Source of the DNA: Icerya purchasi
Lineage: Eukaryota; Arthropoda; Insecta; Hemiptera; Monophlebidae
Reading direction: 5' to 3'
Length of the DNA stretch: 64,000 nt
Assembly: GCA_039619475.1 (NCBI GenBank)
Contig: CM077116.1
Coordinates: 172,885,863 to 172,949,862, forward strand
The notes beneath the pieces were generated by a model, which did no database searches, was not told the DNA's origin, and saw only the letters and a list, made by a program, of their open reading frames with translations. Each line of letters opens with the position of its first letter. Within the stretch, counting starts at the first letter, position 1. Below, piece by piece: positions 33,340 through 45,586 of this stretch. Position numbers and translations under genes: made by a program.

Positions 33340-34490
33340 GAACTGATGGTGTGCAGATGTTATTTACATGATTGCAATTCTTTGTTCTGCAGAAATGCTT
33401 GGCTGCGGTTTTGACGTATGAGAGAATAACTCCATTTTTCCACTTTTGTTAGCTCATGTACTAAGTCGGTCCGTTGTTTCTTGTAAAATTTGTGGTCCTT
33501 GAATAACGTTGATGTAGGAAGCGAAGCGCATTTGACCAGAATGTTTATGTTATCTATCGTGTTATTTATGACTAGATTGAATGGGGCTGAGCATTGAGCC
33601 CTACGAACACCGTTTGTAAGATCGAGTAGGCTCGAGTAGATGATTAAACGTATTTCAAAATAACGACACTACTAGGATTAAGAAGCTACGGATAAAGACT
33701 GGCAGCTAACCACGAATCCCGAATTCACGATGTGTTTCGACTATTTTAAAATTCCATACCAGATCGAAGACTTTTAAGCAGTCGAAGGCGATTGCTACTA
33801 AATGACTATCGAAGCTATCGTTTAATGCGTTTTGGAAGAGTAAGAGTTAATCCAATATACACCTTCCGAAGTGAAACCCGTTTTGTTAGTTGCAGATTAA
33901 ATTTGTATAATTTCCAACGAAGTCTCGCATTTACAGTTGTTTCAGATAATTTACACGCTGCCGATCTCGATAATATTGGCCGATAGTAATCCGATAGTGG
34001 AGGATCTTTCATTGGCGTTAAGGCGCGGTATTAGCTAGTTTCCATTTTTGTGGTAGTTTGCTAGTGCAGGCTAAGCATCCGAAGCAGATGTCGTCTGGTC
34101 TTATATACATATAGCTGCGGATTTAGTTTGGCTGATAAATAATTTTAACTGATGCAGAGTTATTAGTAGATTGTAACATTCCCGCTCTGAAGATGAAAAT
34201 GCCATATTTATGTCTTGAAAGGATGCGCTGTAATTGTCATATGAGAATGATTTGGCAAAATAATCTGCAAGAATATTTCGAATTGATGATTCGTCGGAGT
34301 ATACGAAGTACGTTTTTCATCTCAATTCGCCTGGCATTTTGTTCGGTCAATTTTGTTTGTGCCGTTATATTGATTGTTGAAATGAAGTTTTTCCGAGAGG
34401 TACGTTTAGCATTTTTGAGGAGCCAACCGGTCTTGCAGATGTATGCGTTTCTGTAGATTAAACAGTTTTATCTCGTTTTTCGTAATAATT
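33340..34490 (-). pseudogene. decayed LINE reverse-transcriptase, N-terminal half
   Basis: Minus-strand frames, with stops and frameshifts, give SSIRNILADYFAKSFSYDNY, LPQKWKLANTAP, DPPLSDYYRPILSRSAACKL then SETTVNARL (RT block equivalent to YRPISLL..KLFE), VAIAFDCLKVFDLVWNFKIV with THREFGIRG (first catalytic Asp block), and GVRRAQCSAPFNLVIN (a decayed GVxQGSxLSPxLFN). The order is right for a LINE RT. The FADD/YADD box is not recognisable. It is an old, inactive copy and belongs to neither of the other LINE families here as far as I can tell. Confidence 0.65.
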
Positions 34491-35439
34491 ACGTGCTACG
34501 AGAGGAACGGGAGGGCGTATAAAAGAGTGCATAGAACAGTTTCGTGCGAGTGCAAAAATGCCGGTATTTAAAAAGATACTACTTACGTCTAATAATTATG
34601 AGATAAATGTGCGAAAGAAAAAAAGTTATTCGTACGTATACGTAATAACTGGTTATAAATCGAATTCTTTCACGATTGATGTGGGCGTTGCAAGAATTGC
34701 ATTGAAAGATTGTTGTTGGTGTTACCCGCATTGGCGGGATGCACTCAGATCGAACTGGTAAGCGATAGTTTTGGATATCTGTTTTCACGCAATGAAACCA
34801 ATTCGTACGGATGTACACTTTAGCTAAAAAGAATTCGAGTTGGTGTAGAGAAAATTGATCACGGTTAAGATTTTTGAACATTCACTCCCTAATTATAATG
34901 TTCGCTTAGTAAAATTAAATATCGAGCTGGGTTAAACAACAGATAAAATGTTATAGTCTTTTCCAAAAAAAAAGAAAAAAACAAAAATGAAATCTATATA
35001 TATATGTATATACATATATATGTAAAAATTAATGTTTGTTTGTTTGTTCCATACGCATTCTTGTACTGCTGGACGGATCATGCTAAACTTTTCACGGTGT
35101 ATTCGTGATGTACCAACGAAGATTTTAACGTATGGCTAATTTTAAATAAAATAATTGGCATGGTAAATGTTGTAAATTAAATGTAAAAATTTAAATAAAA
35201 TGATTACTATAGTAAATAATGAACTCTAGATAACATTTTATTAATTTCTGGCTTAAGTGTACATTCACCGCGTTCCGTTACTTCACTTTTTGCCTTACTG
35301 AAATCATCGAACATCCGTGACATTTAATAATACAACTCGCGCTTGTAGCCTAATTACTGTACTCATTGCGGAGAGTTAAATAAAATTAGTATTCTCTATT
35401 CATTTTTTTACAGAGAAAGAAAAAATCCTGCAACAGAAT
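34491..35439. other. non-coding sequence, possible transposon edge
   Basis: A TATATATATG simple-sequence tract lies near 34995-35024, followed by TGTTTGTTTGTTCC and CTGCTGGACGGATCATGC. In many insect genomes the edges of Helitron-like non-autonomous elements read similarly, but I could not fix the ends. Confidence 0.4.
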
Positions 35440-35746
35440 TTTTAATATAATTGCTACCGGAATATTATTTATGCTCAAATTTGAAATCCGTACTCAACTA
35501 CTGTTATGTTGATTTTATGGTAATAAAGTAATTTTAATAAAATGCTCGAGACGAACAATTCGGAAGATATCGAGTGAAAAAGATGTTCTCTTAAATGTAT
35601 GTAATTATAGATGATCACCGTATGGAAATGACTCGGCCCCTTCAAAATGATAGTTATGCTGTTTAGTTGAGCGAAACTTTTTCTTAAATCACGACGACAG
35701 GTTATAGAAAGATCGATTACCTTCAGCTATACGTAAAACATGAAGA

Positions 35747-35795
<49 letters not shown>

Positions 35796-35930
35796 GATGG
35801 TGATAAACACGTTTCCCTCAAAAGAGAGAGAAAGAATCTTTACATAAATATAATTCCAGATAAAAGAAATTTTTTTTTATTAATTTCCAAGTACAGATTT
35901 AAACGGATATTACTAGACTGACGGAGCCGT
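35440..35930 (+). repeat. interspersed repeat, copy 1, with ~40-base T-run
   Basis: Phrases such as TTGCTACCGG, AACATGAAGACC, GATGATAAACA-like text, AGAATCTTTACATAAATATA and ATTAATTTCCAAGTACAGAT recur in order at 38860-39090. This copy has extra sequence, including a T-run of about 40 bases (35752-35791). Confidence 0.6.
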
Positions 35931-37299
35931 GGCTAACACAGCTAGTTTTTTATAAAGCCATCGAAGAGGAAACTACCTATCTTTTGTTTCTTTTGGGTAT
36001 AATTTAATAAACATTTTTAAACTTTTGCCATTAATTAATCGTTAGCCCCTGTATATTATTACATCAAATTAATAGACGGCTTGTAAAGGTTGCGGAAGAA
36101 TGTTTCGTTCATTGTGTTCCAAATTTTCAATAGTTATAATATTATTTGTTTTCAATGAATAAAACGTATATATTAATTTTCCGATTTATTTAAAAGATAA
36201 TCTTATCTTTTTTTTTTTTTTTCTTTCGTTTTCTTGAGAATCACACGAAGAACTTTTTCTCATTAAGGTACATATGGTAAATGGAAAATACTGCCTGTAA
36301 GTAGATTCTATTGTCGCATACTTCTCAATTTTTTATTTCTAATGAATTATGAAAATTTAGTTTTATCGGTGAAACTAGTATTGATTGTATTGTACCTAAA
36401 TTTTGTTGGCTTCGAAGGCTACGCAGATTTTGTAAAATTATTTAAGAAAATTGAAATCATAAGCGGTATTTTTTAAATATCTGCGCTTTTTCATCATACC
36501 GGTCAGGATTAAATGAAATAAACGTGATATCTTTTTATAAAGATTTCGTATCCTTTGCTCATATTTCATGCGCGCGAGCTATCGGAAGCAGTAATTTTTG
36601 ATATGTCCATATCCGTAGAGTTGGTCGAGGAATGAAGTTGGTTTTTTACAATGTTCTCGTTTAAATTTTCATATTGAGCAGATATTTCATTCGATATATG
36701 TATGTATGTTTCTATATCATCAGCAACCAGTTTTGAGTCAATAAAGAATAACGATAACGGACTTTTAAGAGATTTTGCGCGTGTTGTGTTTATCGCATTT
36801 CTTATGCATTATTTCTCTTACATGCTTGCGATGATAGGCCTTGTAATCGCCGATGCTTACAGATTAACGCAGACCACCTCTAATGTTTAAACACCTCTCA
36901 ATTTTTTGCTTAATGAGTGTAACACATTTTTCACATTGAGATGTTTGCATAAACAGATTCTTTGTTGTTATTTTAACTTTGTTATTTAATCGAGTTTTTG
37001 TTTTTTACATTTCCCGATGTAATTACGTTATTTTTTTTCGTGTTAGCTAATATACATTCAATGACACACCTCGAATAATACTGACAGGCGGAGGCTTCTG
37101 TGAGATTTTCTTTCGATAAGATTTTGTTTTATGGTATCATCGGAACGCAATCTGTATCTTTATTGTGATTTTGTACACAAGGCTTTTTTCGATTTCTAGT
37201 GTTTATTTGCTATTTTCAGACGAATTATTGGACTATTATTGTAGTTTAACTACTTGCCGTGTATTCCCTTTTTGTGTACTTCGTTTTGTTAGTCTCCGA
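35931..37299. other. non-coding sequence
   Basis: CGGAGCCGTGGCTAACACAG followed by CTAG (about 35921-35944) looks like the closing edge of the element beginning near 35025. Otherwise nothing is supported. Confidence 0.45.
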
Positions 37300-37371
37300 T
37301 CGTCGCGATAGCCTAGTGCTAGAGCGCTTAGCTTCCGTTACGGAAGTCTCGGGTTCAATCCCGGGCGACGA
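37300..37371 (+). tRNA. tRNA-like sequence, probably pseudogene or SINE head
   Basis: The 72-nt segment has a perfect 7-bp acceptor stem (TCGTCGC with GCGACGA), a T arm with box B-like GGTTCAATCC, and an anticodon-type hairpin (CTTCC-GTTAC-GGAAG). Two features are wrong for a functional tRNA: the T loop has six instead of seven bases, and the anticodon loop, if drawn with seven bases, has G at position 33 and would give UUA as anticodon. Box A (TAGCCTAGTGCT) lacks the final GG. It could be a decayed tRNA gene or the head of a SINE. Confidence 0.5.
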
Positions 37372-38859
37372 CAGGAGTTACGGAAAAAATTAAATTAAAA
37401 CATACTCGCTAATAATCATGTGGAAGACAATACCACGTACAACATCATATGCGCGCTAGTTAGTATATACATAGCTGACACACACGGGACCTGCACTTGT
37501 ATATCGATAAATCAAACGATTACTAATCAGTTCCGAATGTGTTTGCGCTTGTTCACATTCGTACTGCATATAATAATTGCCTCGTACACAACCTACTATA
37601 TATCTGTACAGTTAAAAAACAACGTATGAATAGGTTGTCCACCAACCAAATGGTTAAGGAGATAATGATGATGAGTATTGATGCATACAATGCGCAAGCG
37701 ATTGACGAAGTACAAAATTAGCAATGTAATCGTATCGTTTATTTCGTTATACAGAGAGGAACTCGTCGTTCAAATGAATATAGAGTTGCCTATATCGTTG
37801 TTTTCAGGTATGGAATAACCGAGAATGGCGCTGATTGCGACGATACCCGCGAATGCAATGCCAGAAGCAATTGTAGTAGTTGCGCAGATAACCGTTGTGC
37901 TTGTTGTTGCCTTTACTAATGTGTCTCTGTTTGCTGAATGTTTATCTTTTTTCTTGGTTTATTCGGTACCGATAAAAGTACGACAGCTTGGCTCTGAAAA
38001 TTGTTGTAACCATGGAAACCGCCGATGCAAGTAGTGAAAGTTTCACAAAGATATCGCGTACTGACACACACTATACGAGTGAAGTAGTGCATGATGCAAA
38101 TATGCACACAAAAACAAATCCATTAAACCGAAGAGAAAAACGATAACGCGTAGTTTAAAGTCACTGCAAGGAGCATAATTTGTAATTTAATAATTAACGG
38201 GAAATTATTACCGAGACCGGTTAAGTTTTTTTTGTTTTGAAAAATTATTGCGCCAGTATTTTTTTTGTAAAATCGAAAGACGCGACCTTTTAAATTATTT
38301 TTTAAGCGACACGTATGAAGGAAAAAATATCGGGAATGAATAACTAATTCGTTATGTTGGAAAGAAATTGGATACTAATTTCGCAAGCACAATGATTACA
38401 CCGAACAGGCATTAATTAAAAGGGAAAAAAAAGGACTAAGCTAAAACGATCAAGCCAAAATGTACTGTTTCTGACGTAACATTAAAGAAAACTAAATTCC
38501 AAGTCGTGCAACAATTCGAAGCAGTTTTAAGTGTTTTTGTCTTGCAGCTGGAGACCAGCTAAAAATTAGCACTATGCTTTTTTTTTTTTTTTAATAAAAG
38601 TGTGAAATGATATAGACTGTAGATGATTAATTAAATTATAATTAATTAAAACGAGGTTAAGGATCGGGAAAAAAAAATCATATAGCGCCTTTCGATAGAA
38701 ACGCTCGAAATTTGTTCGGGCAAAGCTAGCAGATGGGTAAATGGACCGTTTATAGGATAAATGAATGATATAATAAAAGTGATAAATGAGGGATAGGAAA
38801 CAAATAATTACAATGATGACATTCAGAAATGGCATTCAATTGACGAGACTGGAAACCGT
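37372..38859. other. non-coding sequence
   Basis: Several ORFs of 60-90 codons are present, none with recognisable features. Confidence 0.45.
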
Positions 38860-39090
38860 ATTTTTAATATTTGCTACCGGGAATGTTATTTATACTCAAA
38901 TTCGAAATCCTTTCTCAAGTACTGTAGTTTTGCTGTACATGAAACGTGAAGACCATTTTTTTCGGACGATGATAAACATGTTTCCCCCCAAAAAGAGAAA
39001 GAATCTTTACATAAATATAATTCTAGATAAAACAAAATTTTTTTTATTAATTTCCAAGTACAGATTTAAACGGGCATTAATACACGAGTA
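38860..39090 (+). repeat. interspersed repeat, copy 2 (pairs with 35440-35930)
   Basis: It carries the same ordered landmarks as the copy at 35440-35930 (TTGCTACCGGGAA, CATGAAACGTGAAGACC, GAATCTTTACATAAATATAA, TTAATTTCCAAGTACAGATT) but lacks the middle ~250 bp and the long T-run. Confidence 0.6.
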
Positions 39091-41978
39091 AAGCCCTGAG
39101 TGATAATATTATTATAAAACAGAACTATTTTAAATTTAACAAAATATTAAGTGGCTCGAGTTTATCGCCTTTTTCATTTTAAAATTTTGATTGTTCATAT
39201 TTTTCCCCTATATTCTAATGAAAATTTTTCGACCGATTTTTATCTGGCAGTATTAAGTAAATAAAGTATATCTCTAAGGAGATCCCATTTTTCAACGTTT
39301 GTTTTAATGAACACGGAGTATCAGATCTAAATTTAATTGTTTGAAACGTTTAAAAATCCGATCCTATAAAAAGCAAGTGTTTTTTAAAATTAAGAGTATT
39401 TATTAAAAATTCTGCATAAAAAATCTATGTTGCCTAGGCTGATATGTATGTTTTCACATCTTCGAAGGGTTGCCAGCGAATTTAAAATTTTTTTCCTGTG
39501 AAATTTTATCCGAAAACGATATATTACTGATATTTTTGATGTAACATGTTCGATAAAATCCTCATGCTTGAAAAAGATTTGAAAAACCGCATAAACTTTC
39601 TGCCTGACGTCATCGAGCAGCAGCGCCGCTACTCGAATGCGTTAAATGCAGTTTTTTTTTTTTTTTTTTAAAAACGTATATTTAAATTTTAACATTTTAT
39701 AATCTTATATTTACGTCCGTCAAGCTTGCGCTTGTCGAGTTCTATTCTGTATTAAAAATTCGGATAGTTTCGTGTGTGCAGGAAGTGCATTTGAATTTCG
39801 CTGTTGTATGTTTGAAGTTGACAACGAAGAGAGTAGTAAGTGAATCGTCGCTTCTCTTAGCACACATGGCTTCAGTTGAGGAAACCGTAGTAGTACCTTA
39901 GGCAGTAATCGATTTTTTATTGTTTTGCTCTTTTTTCAAAGACAATAATCTGTTTTTTCTACCGATGACGAGACACTCATCTATGTGCTTTTATTTTCAA
40001 CTTTTAAAGGGAGCTGAAGGGAACCCCTTATTTTCCGAACAAAGGACTGACCTTTACGACGAACCAAGTTTATTTGTAAGAAAATTAGTTCATTCGATTA
40101 ATAACCTTGTCTGTTGATTGTAATAAACAGACGAGAGAATGTGGGCAAAATAAATATTTTACAACAGAGTATCAGTACGACACTGAATAATAGGCGGTGT
40201 GTTTTTGTTTTTTTTTGTTTTTTTTTTCGTGTTTCTGTGACGGTGGTACATCGGTTATTATATATGATAAATTAGAAATTTGATAGCGTTTGCTTGATAA
40301 ATCAGTACGAATAGCCGGCTAACATACCGTTTTAATATATCGTCTTAGGCTCCGGCGATAAGAGTTAGGTGAAATAAACATTAATTGATTTACACCTTAT
40401 CGCGATTCGAGATAACAAGTATTAATAAATTGTAAGCATTAAAGTTACATGCACATGCTCGTACCTGTATGCGCTTATGAAAATGTTAACACATACAGCT
40501 ACACACACATGCATCATCCGTATGTAATAAATAATGTTTCCGGTTGTTTATTTTGTTCAGCGAAGATTATGGTTTGATTTATACCTGACGTATATTATTC
40601 AAGAGTCGCGAATCAGAAAGTCGGTTATTCAACGTCTTCATCTGGAAAATAGCAGGTTAGTTGGGAATTGCTTAAAAATTATTTCATAATTTATCTAGAT
40701 CATTAGAGGTATGTATAAGACAAAGAAAAAAAAAAAAAAAGGAAAAAAGTATTTATTATATGAAATAATAAAAGTATATAATCAATCTACATTCATCCTC
40801 CTGCAACCACTTTAAAAATCGAATTTGGTCGTTTGAAAAATAAAAGTCTACACTTTCGCGTATAATTTTTAATTAAATTCTTTCCAACGAGCACATGCCA
40901 CTTCGACATCATCATCTCGTTGAAGAAGTGGTTATTTTAGAAAATTGCAAAGCAACGTGTACGACTTAATAATATACAAAAATCCGCTTTAGTTTCATTT
41001 TCGCTTGTATTTATTTAATTACCGCTTTGAAAATCTTTACATTTTCCCAATTGTTTTTATTTCCTTAAACGTGTAAATTCCTATCAGTAATTTAAGCCGG
41101 TTGGTTCCCTATTAATTTACACAATTTTCCGCATTCGGCAGCTTTACCTGTTGATTTAAGCTTATTATCGAGTTATTATTTTTACTTAATTCGGAGTATT
41201 GTACTCTCTAGCTGGCGTTTGTTTTATTTGCGGGAGCTAATTACCGCTTTGTAATCCTGTTGTCTACAGCAAGTAAACACACAAATACTTATTTCGCTTC
41301 CGGCATTAACATCGAGAAGAGGAATAAAGGTAGAGTACATTATTATTATTACTCAGAACTGGAAACATTTCATAATTTGTAGATACCGACTGGAACGGTT
41401 AACGTAATTAATGCAATTTGGTTTTTTCTAGTTATTATAATCACCGGGGGGGGAGGGATCTCATTCTAAAAGAATAGGCGCTAAGTAAATGGGGCCTATA
41501 AATTTTATTTAATAATAATATGTAAATGACGATGTTAGACAAATTGCTTTTTTGATTTTATTTAAATAATCCGCGCGTAGATATTAATGAAAAAAATCGC
41601 ATTGAAATATGCTTTTAAAATAAGAAAATTATATATATGTGAGTTATTTAGAATTTACGGATTTGGACTATGTGAAACATTTTCGGCAATATTTTATTAT
41701 CATTATGTAACTCGGTGACGCATCGTTTGCTCACATTGTTTTTATTTAATTATTTGTTTTTTTTTTAAAGGAAAAAAACGATTTCTACTAGTTTTTTCAT
41801 GGGTTTTAATACGTTAGTTCTTGGTTGCCATTTTAACTGTTCAAAATCATAATTTATTGACTGTGTTGTTTCGTCCAATGAGACATTTACTGATTTCCAT
41901 TAAATTTTGTAAATTCAATTGGGATCAATTTAATGTATTCAGTTGAACGAGAAATGGATTTTATATTATTTTTCGGCA
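39091..41978. other. non-coding sequence
   Basis: T-runs and A-runs lie near 39650-39670 and 40726-40740, and a G-run near 41446. No gene supported. Confidence 0.5.
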
Positions 41979-42035
41979 GACCAGCCAAGGACTTTCACCT
42001 AGAAACAAACAAAAAAAAAGAAAGAAAAGGAAAAT
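41979..42035 (-). mobile_element. LINE 3'-end fragment
   Basis: GACCAGCCAAGGACTTTCAC followed by CTAGAAACAAAC matches the antisense 3' UTR found next to the T-run of the LINE at 12725 (CGTCAACCAAGGACCTTCGC then CCAGAAACAAAT). Only this short piece is recognisable. Confidence 0.55.
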
Positions 42036-42052
42036 GTAGGTAAATATTTTTT

Positions 42053-42301
42053 TTGGCGAGATTCGAATTGCGCACCATCGTTTACCTGGTCGACGGTTAA
42101 AAAAGTTTTAGTAATCTAAACACTCGAATTGCGCACCGGAAGTTTGCCGGTCTGAAATATAAAAAAACGAACGAAAACGGCACCGGGACCATGATATTTG
42201 TTGGACTCGGTGGTTCCAAATCTGATGGCCGCTTTATAGTATAACATTTGAGTGTTCAATGGCTTTCAACATTTTTACGCGTCGTATACTTAAAAAATGA
42301 T
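42053..42301 (-). mobile_element. partial copy of the 507-bp miniature element
   Basis: Relative to 13237-13743 it is inverted, and shares ATTCGAATTGCGCACC, TTTACCTGGTCGACGGTTAA, CACTCGAATTGCGCACCGGA, CGAACGAAAACGGCACCGGG and ACCATGATATTTGTTGGACT. The other half, which would carry the opposite terminus, is missing. Confidence 0.8.
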
Positions 42302-43010
42302 ATTTAAAATCCGCCAACGAAAAACAATAACACCCCGATTTATCTATTACAAAATATCTCCTCTACAACGACGAAATTATGGTAACGAAATTGGTAATAT
42401 AGAAAGTAATTAAGAATACCAAGTTAAAGTTAAATATTTTGAATTTTTATATTATTCTATTGTAAAATATATTACAATAGTAAATGGAAGTAGTAGTTGA
42501 AGAAGAGCGTAGTCCTGTCATGATACTGGATTCTGAGTTCACGATGTAGAGTAGCTAGTTGTCTCCCCGTATGAGTATGTTTATGAAACTAGAGTTATAA
42601 ATAGTATTAATATAACAGGAGAACGTATTAGAGCAACTACTAATACGTATCTTTTCCAGTCGGTAAAAAAAAAAAAAAAAAAACAAAATGTCGTATCTAA
42701 CAAATATCACGTATTAGAGTTGCTTAATGAGAAAATTTTTAAAGTAAATACCCGATATTAGAATATTTGTTATAAAAACTTAATAAAATTGCACTGAAAA
42801 GTAAAAAAATAGTTATCCCTGATAAGAAGAATAATATACTGTACGATGAAATATACCCTTAAAAGGAAATATGATAATTCTTATACAACATTCATACTTT
42901 AATTAGGGTCGACACCAAGTTAAAAAATATTTAGAAAATCGATTTAATGAATATTTAATGCGGTTTTTAATTGTTACTGCGATCTGAGTTTGGTGCCTAC
43001 TCTAATAAGT
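42302..43010. other. non-coding sequence
   Basis: An A-run lies at about 42666-42683. No gene supported. Confidence 0.5.
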
Positions 43011-44060
43011 TTTTTTTTTTCTTTCTCTTCTTGGGTTTACTAACAGAGAGTATTGACCCATCAAAATGGAAGAGATTGATGAAACAGGGCGTAGAAAAGC
43101 TATATTTTTATTTTATCGGCAATGGAACCAAAGAACACTTCTAGAGCAGGGACAACCGAGAGAATAGGCAGAGAAAGAACATGGAAGGCATTGAAAGGAG
43201 CAGGAAGACCGAGCTTTAAAAGTTGAGAATAAAGTAACTCACGTTCGCGGGGTAAACCAGAACACTCAAAGAACACGTGATTAATAGGAACCTTCAGGAT
43301 CCAATGGATAATTACCAAGGAAAAGCGATTTAATGAAGAAGGAAGGAGACTGTGCGAGAAACGAAAGCGAGATAGTTTAGTAATTGTGGACCGACGCAAA
43401 TCAAGGAAGTAATAGAACCAAGGATGAGAAGAGAGAACAGAGTTAAGCGAGACAGATGGAAGGAATTAGAATTAGCGAATAGCGAAACATAAACAGAGTG
43501 CTTAAGATGATATGATTGAATGTTGGAAGAAGAAATTCTGCAAATAAAACTCCCATTGAAAGCTGCACATTTGGCAAGGAGGTCGACGGCTACGTTTCCA
43601 TCAATGCCTGAATGTTCGGCAACCCGAAGAAAGTCAATCTGGGTAGACGTTGAAGAGAATAGATCGTGGAGAAGAGAACGACTAGAAAAGACGATAGTAT
43701 CAGTAGAAGATGAAATAAAGGTAACGCCGGAAGAACACTGAAAGAATCAGGAACAATAAGTGAATTTGGAAGGACCTGCAGAAGAGGAAATATAAATAAT
43801 AGCTTGTAAAATGATAATAGATTCAGTAGCAAAGATGGAACAAAAGGAAAGAAGCTCAAACGATTGGGAATGGTTGAACTAAGGGCACAGGAATGAGGCT
43901 CCTACTCCTTCCGGGCTCTTCATCAGTAAAGATTAAAGAGTGATCGCGAAAAAGGGGATTTATTGTATTATTAAATTTCACACTGACGATGATATAAGCG
44001 GGAGAGGATTTAAAGAAGCAATAACTAGTAATGTTATATAAGAACTGTTTCACCTTAAGA
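43011..44060 (-). pseudogene. 5'-truncated decayed LINE: RNase H and C-terminal part
   Basis: The antisense tail is the T-run at 43011-43020. The minus strand encodes RFRFSHSLLPSSLNRFSL, INHVFFECSGLPRERELLYS and QLLKLGLPAPFNAFHVLSLP (43100-43399), matching the C-terminal part of the 8252 ORF (INHSLLPSSRFRFSL; HIFFECPALDSERSVLYS; LGLPAPYNSS). Frameshifted RNase H residues follow at 43590-44053 (for example HSLIFTDEEP). It is closest to the 8101 family in its C-terminus. The 5' end near 44060 is uncertain. Confidence 0.8.
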
Positions 44061-44757
44061 TTTATTACGCCGAAATGTATTATTTTTTACTTTTTATCGT
44101 GTATCAGTATTTTTTTTTTTATTTTTTTTTTTAAGTATTTTATTTCGCAATTTTTAGCGTAATACTACTTAAATTTTTTGCCTTGTTAAAAATCAACTTT
44201 TTTAAAGTGACAAGCTTTTTAATTTGCGCTTTGGGAGTCTTAAATGTTCATTATCTTTATTCAGATCTATATTTGTCTGTGTTAATTATCATTGACAATG
44301 CTTTAATTTTTTTAAATTAGGTTTCCGTGCTTAATGTTGATAATATTTTATGTGTTATTGGCGTCCGTTATAATAATAAAAAACTTATCTAAAAGGATTG
44401 CATTTTAAAGCCTTTTTTGGTGCTTACTCAGTTTGTGTTCACCGATTTTCATTAGTACTCATGTAGTACCACACTGAATGAGCTACCATTTCGAATTAGA
44501 ATCGGTCTTCACAAGTACAACTTGCGCGCGAACAAAAAAAAAAAAAAAACGCGATTAACACCTTCTTTTTTCGAAGTCGGTAACAATCTTAAATTCCGCT
44601 TCGTCTTACGAAAAGTAATAAGCATTGCTACTTTTGAATATTAAATGTATTTTCTTTTACTTTTTTCCTTGGAGGTGTGTTATGTTGCAACAAGCGAAGA
44701 CGGGAGGATATTTATGTTCAGAAGGTGAGTCATGTGTACATTGAATGATAAATATAT
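44061..44757. other. non-coding left flank of the LTR array
   Basis: No gene supported. It ends in ATATAT (44752-44757), which also follows the array at 60260-60265 and is probably the target duplication. Confidence 0.55.
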
Positions 44758-44773
44758 TGTGACTAATTCGTTA

Positions 44774-44940
44774 TTTCCCTGTTCCGGGCGCTATTTGTGA
44801 CTAATTTACTATGTCCCTGTTCGGGTACCATTTGATAAGAATTAACTCTCTTCACTGGTCCCTGTCCTTAGGCGACATTTGTAACTGATTCGTTCTTTGA
44901 ACTTAAATTTTTGTCCCTGTTCCGGAAGCCATTTGTAACT
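44774..44940 (-). repeat. four reiterated PBS-like modules at the LTR 3' end
   Basis: On the minus strand the modules read (5' to 3') TGGCTTCCGGAACAGGGAC, TGTCGCCTAAGGACAGGGAC, TGGTACCCGAACAGGGAC and TAGCGCCCGGAACAGGGAA, each preceded by ACAAA or TCAAA. They are variants of TGGCGCCCGAACAGGGAC, the complement of the 3' end of tRNA-Lys(UUU). Positions are about 44913, 44859, 44813 and 44775. The last is followed by TTAGTCACA, the LTR end itself. The same modules are in LTR 2 (51847-52013) and LTR 3 (58920-59086). Confidence 0.8.
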
Positions 44941-45276
44941 GACCAGCTTCCGATGATGAATAAAAATAAATATGAAAATAAAATAAAAGAAATAGAAGTT
45001 CCGGGCGCCAACGTTACTTCAGGTGTAACGTAACCGTTAGCTCGATCGGAAAGAGCTTTAGGCTTTCCTAAGGTTTACACGAAAAAGAAAAGGTCTCCGC
45101 GGCGGAGATGTCACGAAAACGTGTCCTTATTGCGAAAAATAAAAAAAATAGAAAAAAAACAACAAATCTTTTGGTAAGATGTGTAAACTGAGTTATATTT
45201 GATTTAAAACGAACCGATATAAATTTTGCCTTAAGCGGCCAAAGCAGTGGAAAAAGATATAAATTTTGCCTCGAAC

Positions 45277-45586
45277 GGCGCGTAGCTGTGAAAAATACAA
45301 AAAAACGAGCGTGCCCACGGGCCAAAGCAGCGAGATCTGCCTGCGACGAGCAGCAAGCGAGAACTCAAATTATAGTAAGAAAATTGCCTTAACGGCGCGT
45401 AGCAATGAAAAAGAACGAATGTGCCCACGGGCCAAAGCAGTCGAGATCTGCCTGCGACGAGCAGCAAGCGAGAACTTAAATTATAGTAAAAAAAATTACC
45501 TTACGGCGCGTAGCAATGAAAAGACGAAAGTGCCCACGGGCCAAAGCAGTCGAGATCTGCCTGCGACGAGCAGCAAGCGAGAACTG
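45277..45586 (-). repeat. tandem repeat inside the LTR (3 units, 111-117 bp)
   Basis: The unit contains GGCGCGTAG, GTGCCCACGGGCCAAAGCAG and CTGCCTGCGACGAGCAGCAA, starting at 45277, 45394 and 45505. It recurs in LTR 2 and LTR 3 at +7073 and +14146. The role is unknown; it could be enhancer-like U3 repeats. Confidence 0.85.

Noticed and set aside
37825..38034. 69-codon hydrophobic ORF as a small membrane protein
   Set aside because: No conserved motif, no supporting signals, and length is within chance expectation for this composition.
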